From positions 32,938,083-33,002,082 of the forward strand of contig NC_086253.1 of the NCBI RefSeq assembly GCF_021018805.1: 64,000 bases of DNA. The letters are read 5' to 3'. Of this stretch, positions 56,142 to 64,000 are shown one piece after another; within the stretch, counting starts at the first letter, position 1; each line of letters begins with the position of its first letter. The notes beneath the pieces were generated by a model. It was given only the letters and a program-made list of their open reading frames with translations. It was not told the DNA's origin and searched no databases. The DNA is from Prinia subflava. Lineage: Eukaryota > Chordata > Aves > Passeriformes > Cisticolidae. The translations under genes and the position numbers were made by a program.

Positions 56142-56794
56142 CTGAAAGAAGGAAACAAGGCCGTGCAGATGAACATGCACGGCTACATTGGGTTTTGGCT
56201 CGATTCTTGTTTCCGGGGCCCTTTGTGACAAGGACAGAATAAAAGGAATAGACACTCCCTCAAGGCTGTGCACTGGTTGCAGTCGATGCAGTCTCAAGGA
56301 GAATGGCACAGCTGTGAACAGGAGGTATCTGAGATGGCCAACAAGTGAAAAATGCTGTTTAGTAACAGCCAAGATTAAAAACCTCTCACTCATGGTATTT
56401 CTGGAAATGAGCACCTAGTGTTCCCAGCATGGACAGCTATGGAAAAGAGGGGCAACAGTCCAAGGGAAATCCTCTCTAGGATGGCTCATCAGCATTTAAG
56501 AAACTTGAAAAACATCAATCCTGAAACAACAACACGGAGCCAGAGAACTTAGAGGCTATTGACTTCCTGTGGTAGGGTCCAGGTTTTTGAACAATTTTCA
56601 AACTACAGGTGTGCCAGGGAAGACTCATGCAGACAAAACGCACTCTCTTCCCATCCATTGGAGATGAGTAGAGAAATAATAACTAACCAATAATTGACAG
56701 CTCTCTTTTCTGCCAGCGGCTAAAGCGGATCTTTAACCTTGCATACTCCTAGTGTGTAAACAAACATTCATGGCATAAGACCACGACCACTCAC

Positions 56795-56907
56795 CTGCCT
56801 AAATAATTTACAACACTTGGACCCCTTAGCCTCTTCATGATCTTGATTTCATTAGAGGCTAATTCCTTCTTCCTAGGTCCTGCCAGACTTATTTTCTTTA
56901 TGGCCAC
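56795..56907 (-). pseudogene. PAK3-like: PAK3-like minus copy, VAIK exon
   Basis: 113 bp, TTTAG acceptor and GTGAGT donor. VAIK lysine present. Confidence 0.87.
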
Positions 56908-57675
56908 CTAAAGTGACATTGAAAAGCAGTAACTTTAGAAGGTGGTGGCACGAGACCACAATGCACAAGGAGCAAGTGATTTTGCAATGACACAGCTGAG
57001 CTGGGCCAAAGTGGCCTGTGATTAGAGAAAGGAGTCATAAGGAGCTGACATTGCAACAGCCCGTTTCTCTGTTCCATTGGGGGCCAGTTACAGGATATGT
57101 GTCCATGGATGTTTTGCCTTGTGCACTTGTTAACAATGGTGTCTCAACAATCACCCACAAAGCTCTGGCCACACATCTGTTTCCCTGTACTTCAGAAGTA
57201 GTAATCCATGCCTTGGTACTCTGTGGATACATCTTGGGCTATGGGCAGGGCTTAGGGCTTTGAGGGACGCCTTGCAGATCTCTCCCTATGGGCAGTTCCC
57301 AAATGAAGCACTGCAGGTGGCTAAGTAACTCCCAGGAACCTTCAGATGTATTTGCCGGCAGCCAGAAATGAGAATTCAGGACTCAAGCTGTATCCCCAAA
57401 GAGCACTGAGATGCTCTAAGAGGCACCACCTTTGTTTTAGCAATGGAGTAAGTGAGAGCATCCTTCACTGAAAGGAACCGCTGCCCTCCTTGCCTTCCTT
57501 CTGGCAGCTGAGAAGGACAAAGGCTGCCATAATGGCAATTTATAGGCTGGCACTAGGCTGTGCTTCTTGTGCTTCTTCTTTTCAACACAGTTCTACCCAA
57601 AGCTGCCGCCACAACTCACACCACAGACGAAAGCCCTCGAGAGCAGCAGAGTCTGTCAGGGCTGTTGATGTTTAC

Positions 57676-57724
57676 CTCCTGTCCTGTGGCAGTGTCACGT
57701 GCTCTACACACAGCTCCAAAACCC
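57676..57724 (-). pseudogene. PAK3-like: PAK3-like minus copy, glycine-loop exon
   Basis: 49 bp, TTTCTAG acceptor and GTAAAC donor. With the previous exon it encodes G-S-R-G-F-G-A-V and then D-T-A-T-G-Q-E, the PAK nucleotide-binding loop. Its length gives the correct phase between neighbours. Absent from the plus copy. Confidence 0.87.
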
Positions 57725-58272
57725 CTAGAAACAAAACAGGAGCAAAGAAAGGAGAAGCCATTCTGATCGTGGAGTGAAAGCCAGTCCAGACAGGAGAGAT
57801 CTGCTGGAGAAATGCCTAAAGCCTGCAGGGTGCAGGAGGCATCTGACAGAAGGCAGATGATGCATTTTCCTCTCAAGTGCATGGGTACTGCAGCTGAAGC
57901 ATTAGAGTTTACTGCCTCAGCTCAAAAGCACAGTTTACTCTTTCATCTTGGATTTCAGTTTCTAAACTCTGCAGTTTTTATCCTGACCACAGACTATTTC
58001 CTTCAGCAAACTCTTGGAAAGAAACATTCAGAGAACTGTTATCTCACTGCTGTGATAACGGGTAGGTTGCAGGTTCTGGCAATGAAATACAAGTGTCTTT
58101 GAAAATGCCTTCTGACCACGCTTACAAACTCTGGCCAGTACTGAGAGATGGGGCAGACTAATGCCAGTGTCTGAATATGTTTGCAGCTTGCCTGGCTTCT
58201 GACTTGATAGATATTGCACCAGCAAATCACCCGGCCCATGGTTGTGTAGTAGTCCACTGTGGTTGGACTCAC

Positions 58273-58339
58273 CTGCTGCCAATATTTTCCAATGGGATGT
58301 ATTTCCTCAGGGCGGCATTTTCCATGGTCACCATTCTCT
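58273..58339 (-). pseudogene. PAK3-like: PAK3-like minus copy, first kinase exon
   Basis: 67 bp after a T-rich CCTCAG acceptor. Encodes K-Y-I-P-L-E-N-I-G-S and ends at GTGAGT. It contains two in-frame ATGs. Confidence 0.8.
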
Positions 58340-58599
58340 CTGAGGAAAAAAAAAAAAATGCAAGGTGCTCATTTGAAAGTAGAGATTCCAGCGTCGAGGA
58401 GATAATAATGGCAACCTTAGTGCCTGGGGCTCTGAGTCCTTTGTGGTCAGCTGGGTAAACAACAAAAAGAAACAAGAGCAACAGGAAAGGCAGCTCTGCA
58501 GTACAAATGGCCAGCACAGAGACTGATTTTCTACAGTCCTTTTTAAGAGCTCTCTTAACAGAAAACAAAGCACAGGGAGATGCATTCTCAGGAGAGGAG

Positions 58600-59350
58600 G
58601 GCATCTTCTCCACCTAGCAGCAGTTTGCCAAAAGAATGCCTTTCCGTTTGTAAACCAGAGCAGCTCATGCTATAACCAATCCCAAGGGGGCTTTCAGCAT
58701 CAGGACCCTCACCCTTGATGAGCAGGCTGAGCTCCAAGACGCCCTTGCCCGTGCCCCGTGTGAAGGACCACACTGCTTCTCTTCATCCTGACAGCACGGA
58801 TCGGTCACTCCCACTGGACTCGCCCTCTCAGCACCGCACATGTCCCCACCTTCCCAGCTCGGCACAGCGGGCAAGGGCAGCAGGGACAGCAGAGCTCCTT
58901 AGATGCTGCCCTGACACGGACAGCTGCCCAGAGGAGACGCTGACCCTCTCGTGAGTCCAGCCGGCCCCGACCAGGGGCTGCTGCCTCGGGCCAGCTCCGC
59001 ACTGCAGCGGCCGGGCGGCAGCGGGACCCTCCCAGCTAAGGGAGGCTCCAGCCTCTGCACTCACAGCAGCCCTCAGGGCCAGGGCAGCTACCACAACAAA
59101 GCTGGCAAGGCCCAAGGCACGAGCACTGACAAGCAATGCAAGAAGGCACAGCCAGCCTGAGCCCCTTACAAGCTGTCGCCCCCTTTCAGGACACAACAGG
59201 ATTGGCTTTAAGATCAGATACACCAAGATGCAGATCAACGCCCTCTTTGTGCCAACACCTGATGGTAGACAGAGAGTCAACCTGGCTCTGTTCTCAGCCC
59301 CACCAGGTCTCCTCTGAGAGCACAGCACTGGCAGCTGTTATGGCCAGGAA
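58600..59350 (-). other. GC-rich region upstream of the PAK3-like minus copy
   Basis: Richer in GC and CpG than its surroundings (mainly 58720-59110), with long overlapping frames on both strands that look compositional. It may hold a promoter or 5' exon of the kinase gene, but I see no firm splice site or motif. Confidence 0.35.
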
Positions 59351-60730
59351 CAGACTAAATGACTTGTGCTGCAGAATCACAAAGGGTGTGATGCGTTTTC
59401 TTAGAGACTGATCCGAGCATGGATTGAGCCAATGGGTAGGATTCTAACAGTCATGGCAATGACTGGGAATCAGGTATGAAAAAGTGCCATGGATCTGAGA
59501 AATATACAGCAGAGGGGCTGCTGAGAAATGCCTACAGGGCAGTTTTATCTGATCACGCCCCATTGATGTGTCTCTTGGACACATCTTTATAAGAACAAAA
59601 CTCAGATATTAAATACAGATTGTTACAAACATATCCGGTTTTTCATGGGAGGCACAATAGAAACACCTCTTGCTCTCTGTTTCTGCTGTCACCAGACATT
59701 TTTTCAAAGCAGTTCTCACTGACCAATATACATTATTCTCATAAAAAACCCTCTAGATGTAGTAGTGGTTATAAGAACAGTCATATAAATGACACCAATA
59801 AGACACGTGGCACAGAAGAGCTTCTTCAGGATGGAGAAAATAACTCTACCAAAAAAAAAAACCAAAAACAACAACCACCAGAAAACCCCAAAACAAACAA
59901 ACAAACAAACAAACAAACAAACAAACAAAAATCAAAATCACAACAAAAAGATAAAATGTCAACACCAATCAATTTCTGTGAAGTGTTTTTACACTGATGA
60001 GTGGTGAGAAGTCAGGAGTCTAAGGAGAATTCAGGAAGCTAAATATTCTATCCAGGTTGGCCACTAGCACACAGGACTTGCCTAGATCATTTGCTAGGTC
60101 ACAGCCTTCTGCTGATCCAGGAACAAACCCTGCTTCTGCCTTTAGCAGATAGGGAAGCTCAGGCAAACCTAAGCACATCCAAGCTGCTCTCAGAGGCAGC
60201 AGGAACACCCCGAGCACTCTCTCGCTGCCTCGCAGCACAGCAGTTCCTGTGGGGAGTCCTAAATGTCCCTGTGACACCAGACTGAGGAGGAACAGTTGGC
60301 ACAGCTGTGCTGACACGTGCACACAAGACACTGTCCCTCAGACACAAAATACACAAGACATACCCAGTAGCTGCAGGCAGTCATCCTTGATCTCCTGCTG
60401 CAGACCAGCAGCTCTGTGAGCGCCACAGATGAACCAAGTGCCCAGCCTCCACTTCTCAGCTCGGGAAACAAAGGCTCCTTTAAATGACGACGCCGCTGCT
60501 GCTGCAGCAGGTTCAAGAGGAGAGCCTGTGCAGATCTGAGACAACAAAGGAGTTTGTGTCAGAGAGGTGGCTGGAAGAGATTACCCCGAGATCCCTTTTT
60601 CAAATGCAAGCCCTTAGGAAGATGCTGCCAGCCACATGCACCCCTCTTAAATGCTTTTTTTCTGATATCCCCTTCTCAAAGTGGATGGGTCAAAACCAAA
60701 GGCTGTTTTTACTCGAATTCGTGGCCAGAT
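59351..60730. other. Non-coding DNA with an AAAC microsatellite
   Basis: (AAAC)n at about 59890-59930. Minus-strand sequence near 60370-60540 may hold a further exon of the neighbouring coiled-coil gene, but its ends cannot be fixed. Confidence 0.4.
59890..59930 (+). repeat. AAAC microsatellite
   Basis: About ten uninterrupted AAAC units. Confidence 0.95.
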
Positions 60731-61042
60731 TCATGTTCCACTTTCTCCAAAATCCATTTTCATTGATTTTTTGAAGGATAACTGCCACAATGACCATTCC
60801 ACATCCTCCCAAGGACCCTTTTCCCCCTCCAAGTGCTGCAGACACACTTGCAGCTCCTTGTTCAAATGTTCTGCCTTCTTCCACTGAGTCCTCTTTTCCA
60901 CCACTACCTTCAGGTCATGCTCAACCAGCAGCATTTCTGGTAGAGACACTTCCTGTGCCTCACGCCGATCTTGGGGCTCCTCGTTGCCAGTCACTTGCTG
61001 GCAATCTTTGCTGGCCACCGGCTGAGATGTCAACACTTCCAC
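60731..61042 (-). CDS. Possible exon of a coiled-coil protein
   Basis: The open minus-strand frame is charged and Leu-rich, with E-H-L-N-K-E-L-Q-V and L-E-G-E-K, in the right order after the three exons upstream. Splice sites are not clear, so the ends are those of the open frame. Confidence 0.4.
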   Translation of the reverse strand: MEVLTSQPVASKDCQQVTGNEEPQDRREAQEVSLPEMLLVEHDLKVVVEKRTQWKKAEHLNKELQVCLQHLEGEKGPWEDVEWSLWQLSFKKSMKMDFGESGT

Positions 61043-61467
61043 CTCAAGTCAAACAGAACAAAGCAGTCTGAGACTACAGCTTGTCCCTGTCAGCCAAGAG
61101 TCATCGACTGTGAGGAAAGGGGCAGGACCAGATTCACAAGGGATACACAGAGCTTGTTTCAATCCTGCACCTGTGTCACCATGTTCCACTGTAAAAACAC
61201 CTCAAGAAACAAGGAGAGCAGGAAGAGACCAGCAGCAATCCATTTGGAGGACTGCTGGCCAAATGGCCAAAGGACTAGTTCCACAGTCCAGGGCAGCAGT
61301 TGAGATTCAGTTTACCAGGAAATGTCCTTCACAGTGGCTGTGATAGACACCACCGCAGGATGGCACTCACAGGCGTCACCCCACCCCCTGCTGCTCTGCA
61401 GTGGGAAGGCAAGAAGGGCAGAAAGCACCAGTCTGGTGACTGTGGTGGCTGTCGCTCTTTCTCTCAC

Positions 61468-61602
61468 TTGCATTTTTGGAACCTGATGGTGGAGATTCCG
61501 TAACTCTGTGATGCTTTTCCTTTCTTCCTCCAGCCTCTTCTCCCTTGCATTGATCCTAGCCTCAGTTTCCTGCAGCTCTGCCTGCAGCTGTTCCTTGATG
61601 TT
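61468..61602 (-). CDS. Coiled-coil exon, 45 codons
   Basis: TTTTTTACAG acceptor and GTGAGA donor. 135 bp, phase 0. Encodes K-E-Q-L-Q-A-E-L-Q-E-T-E-A-R and K-R-L-E-E-E-R-K, a heptad-type coiled coil. The style resembles rootletin/CEP250-like centrosomal proteins, but I cannot assign it. Confidence 0.7.
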
Positions 61603-61662
61603 CTGTAAAAAACAGGAGCAAGGATGTTTCATGAGTGGAGCAGCTACCACTCCTTCACTCAC

Positions 61663-61803
61663 CTGGTTTTGTTGATCGCCCCTCTGCTCAGGGAGATTCA
61701 TCTCTTCTTGCATATTTCTCATCTCTTCCTTATTCCTCCTCTTCACTGCCTTGATGTCACTCTGAGCTTCGTGCAGCTCTGCTTGTGGCTCTACCTTGAT
61801 GGT
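61663..61803 (-). CDS. Coiled-coil exon, 47 codons
   Basis: TGTACAG acceptor and GTGAGT donor. 141 bp, phase 0. Encodes A-E-L-H-E-A-Q-S-D-I-K and N-K-E-E-M-R-N-M-Q-E-E-M-N. Same gene and orientation as 61468-61602. Confidence 0.7.
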
Positions 61804-62079
61804 CTGTACACAGAAATGCAGAGCAAGTGACAGGGAGCTGCCATCAGGCTCAGCTTTTCCTCTTTCAGCCCCCAAATCACATTCATTCAGCCACTTCTTT
61901 CTGCTTCCCTGCCCACCTCTGCTTCCACTGTAACCCTCCTTTCCCAGTGCTGATCTCTGCAGATGACAAGGCGCTGTGCTTACAGTGCCTGTGGGATTCC
62001 TGGCCTCCTCAGTCCCAAGAGCTCCATTTTACAACCCTGTTCCTGCCCTTCACTCTGTCCCCTGGTGAGCCAGGCCTAC

Positions 62080-62214
62080 CTGGCCCTTCTCCTGGGGCTC
62101 TTCCACCTGCTGCCTGAGCTGCTCTTCCTGCTCTCGGGCTGGGAACAGCTCTCCCCGAGTCTGGCATGGCATCTCTGGTGAAACAATCTGCTCATGCTCT
62201 TTGTCTGGAAGGAC
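62080..62214 (-). CDS. Coiled-coil exon, 45 codons
   Basis: CTTGTGCAG acceptor and GTAGGC donor. 135 bp, phase 0. Encodes K-E-H-E-Q-I and R-E-Q-E-E-Q-L-R-Q-Q-V-E-E. First recognisable exon of the series on the minus strand. Confidence 0.68.
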
Positions 62215-62415
62215 CTGCACAAGAGAAAGCAAGAGAAGATGGCTTTCAACTTCCCATGCAACATTTGTGGGGCAAGAGTTGAAGACTGATGGGCACACAT
62301 GTTCCCAAAGCACCGTGCTGCTGTTCTTCTGGGTCATTCTCTGCCCATAGGAAGGCAAAGATTTCAGAGTGACACTGGCAGGACAATCAGGGTCCATCTG
62401 GGGCTGAAGCTCCAA

Positions 62416-63215
62416 CAGCCTCTCAGGCAGCTGACAGGGAAGCTGTGATATTTCTCAAGGCTCTAGTGAGGGCCTCCCTCTACTTCTGCTGTGTCCTGTT
62501 TGTCTTTCTGTTAGTGACTGACAGCCAGCCCTGTCTCACAGCTCCATCCTGGCTTTGCAAGTGGCTTCCTGTGTGAGCTCATTCCTTGTGAGAGACACCT
62601 CTGGACTTGATGTTCTCTTCAGGCCTGAATGGCACCGCCATTCCTGCCTTTCTGACATCTACACTCTTGTTGTAGATCCCAGGAAGTAGTCTTGTTGTAA
62701 ATCCCAGTCATTCAGGAGATAAGGATGCGTGCAAAAATCCTCTGAGGGAGGTCAGAGAGCCCCTACGACCACCTCAGTATAAGGAGGAGGACCAAGGAGT
62801 TTATTGTCCCTCTCTTGTCAACTGAGAATTCTAACCAGCAGGAACAGAGACCCACGTTAGGCTCCGTCAACAAATTAACTTGCAAACACCTGAGGATGCC
62901 AGTGAAGGCAGTGATGATCCATGTCACACATGTATGACCAGAGTCACCAAATATCACCAAAACCATGGAATTTTTCCACCTTGCTAGGACAGGCAGAAAT
63001 TTAAAAACTTAACTGGGGGCTTCAGGGAAGAAAAGGCTGGAAAAGGAAAAAACTCTGAGGGGAAAAAACCCCCATGTCTACAGGGGGGAACATCTCTGCC
63101 TGCTCAGAATTGGTTGATGGAACCTGTCTCTCCTCTTTATCTGAAAGGGGTGCCTTTAGATGAGCTTTGCAGCTCCAGCTGCTTTGGACTAGAGCTGGGA
63201 AGATTCAATTATATA

Positions 63216-63264
<49 letters not shown>

Positions 63265-64000
63265 CAAATAGATAGAAAGATGGATAGATAGACAGATAGA
63301 TAGATAGATAGAAGACAGAGAGATATATAGACAGACAGAGAGATAGATAGACAGATCTCACTACTATAATCTCTCTCTTACTATCTTTTTCTGTTGGTAC
63401 ACACATCAACACTCAGTAGCCAGTGCCCTGATAAGCAGCAGTCCTGAACTTGCTCTCCTGTTGATTCAATAAACCACACTGTTGGGGATTCTGGAGTGTG
63501 TAGGATCTTTTGAAATGTGATCAGACCCAGAGCACTGCAGTGGAAAATGCACCCTTTGTGTGCCTGTGCTCAGGAGAGTTCTTCTCTTGGACTCGACCAC
63601 CTTGGCAGTGCTAAAGTGGCAATGTAATCAGAAATGAAGACCAGGCCCCTCCCAGCTCCTCTGATCTCTGAGGAGCTGGGAGGGGAATGCCAGGGCTTTG
63701 ACTTCCTGCCCAATTCCCAAAAACAACAATTATTGATACCCTGGGCTGCCAAAAGGCACAAACACTGTTACATTGAAAGTGATGTGCAAGCCTTACTGCC
63801 TGCCCTGAAAACACAACAGTTCCATTTGCACCAACGTCACTGGCCTATATTCTATATTCTCATGGAAAAATACTGCATCCTCCAGAATTACTACCTCGCA
63901 CACTAAAATTCTGGCAGAATCTCTTCCCTTCCTGAAAAACAATGGGAAATCGGGCGCTAAAGCATATTTGGATCCAGGAAAAAGGAAAGAAAACAGGGCA
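62416..64000. other. Non-coding DNA
   Basis: No gene seen up to the right edge apart from the microsatellite at 63219-63352. Confidence 0.45.
63219..63352 (+). repeat. GATA/GACA microsatellite
   Basis: (ATAG)n with GACA and AGAAG interruptions. Confidence 0.95.

Larger units (their letters stand above)
52170..58440 (-). pseudogene. PAK3-like: PAK3-like serine/threonine kinase, minus-strand copy
   Basis: Eight kinase-domain exons with consistent splice signals: 58273-58339, 57676-57724 (glycine loop), 56795-56907 (VAIK), 56024-56141, 55248-55347 (HRDLKSHN), 54600-54794 (activation segment), 53139-53276 and 52669-52755 (stop), then AATAAA (minus, 52557-52562). All lengths equal the plus copy except the activation exon. 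That exon lacks 2 bp right after D-F-G-L (near 54780), so the frame meets TGA six codons later; the downstream part is open in the shifted frame and retains G-T-P-W-W and A-P-E. The copy keeps the glycine-loop exon that the plus copy lost. A full-length kinase is not possible from the sequence as given, unless the lesion is an assembly error. Confidence 0.88.

Noticed and set aside
58805..59328. 166-codon minus-strand frame as a membrane protein
   Set aside because: GC-rich region with competing frames on both strands, no splice or family support; kept only as a GC-rich region.

Overview
The window looks like nuclear DNA from a songbird (passerine), although no single marker proves the species. 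The evidence is several CR1 LINE fragments, avian-type class I and class II endogenous retroviruses (ERVs), and two copies of a PAK3-like kinase gene of the kind known to be expanded in songbirds. Almost every host coding segment I can recognise is an exon of a multi-copy, decaying gene family, and most of the rest is retroviral. No rRNA, tRNA, CRISPR or bacterial-type feature was found.

Layout. 1-5707: the 3' part of a class II (beta-like) provirus: end of gag, pro, pol, env and a 3' LTR. Pol has two in-frame stops inside integrase, while the env frame is open. 5.7-10.4 kb: non-coding DNA, a long GGAA microsatellite (8178-8477) and a relic of the last exon and 3'UTR of a PAK3-like gene (8.8-9.3 kb). 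10.4-30.3 kb: exons of two tandem, decayed ELL2-like genes (transcription elongation factor family) on the minus strand. The downstream copy is split by a complete minus-strand provirus (11595-15579) with LTRs that look identical, a 6-bp target duplication and one long gag frame but no pol or env. A solo LTR (21845-22604) lies in the same copy, and the paralogous empty site is visible at about 28.3 kb.

31742-39753: a complete class I-like provirus with 4-bp target duplications and a tRNA-Pro-like primer site. It has no open gag, pol or env. It carries two kinds of tandem repeat in its leader (including eight 193-bp units), a gag remnant and an embedded 1.6-kb CR1 LINE. The viral remnant and the CR1 share a strong sense-strand depletion of GG consistent with G-to-A hypermutation during reverse transcription. 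This is the most unusual object in the window.

39.9-47.1 kb (plus) and 52.2-58.4 kb (minus): two PAK3-like kinase genes arranged tail to tail as a large inverted repeat. Exons can be placed to the base. Each copy carries different disabling lesions: a missing glycine-loop exon and a 7-bp deletion in the plus copy, and a 2-bp deletion beside DFG in the minus copy. The 5' halves are nearly identical and the 3' halves diverged, which suggests gene conversion. Between them lie a solo LTR, a purine-rich minisatellite and an old ERV integrase fragment. 60-62.4 kb: coiled-coil exons of an unidentified minus-strand gene. 62.4-64 kb: non-coding DNA with a GATA microsatellite.

LTR and exon boundaries were found by eye from direct repeats, target duplications, splice signals and copy-to-copy comparison. 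No alignment or database search was run.
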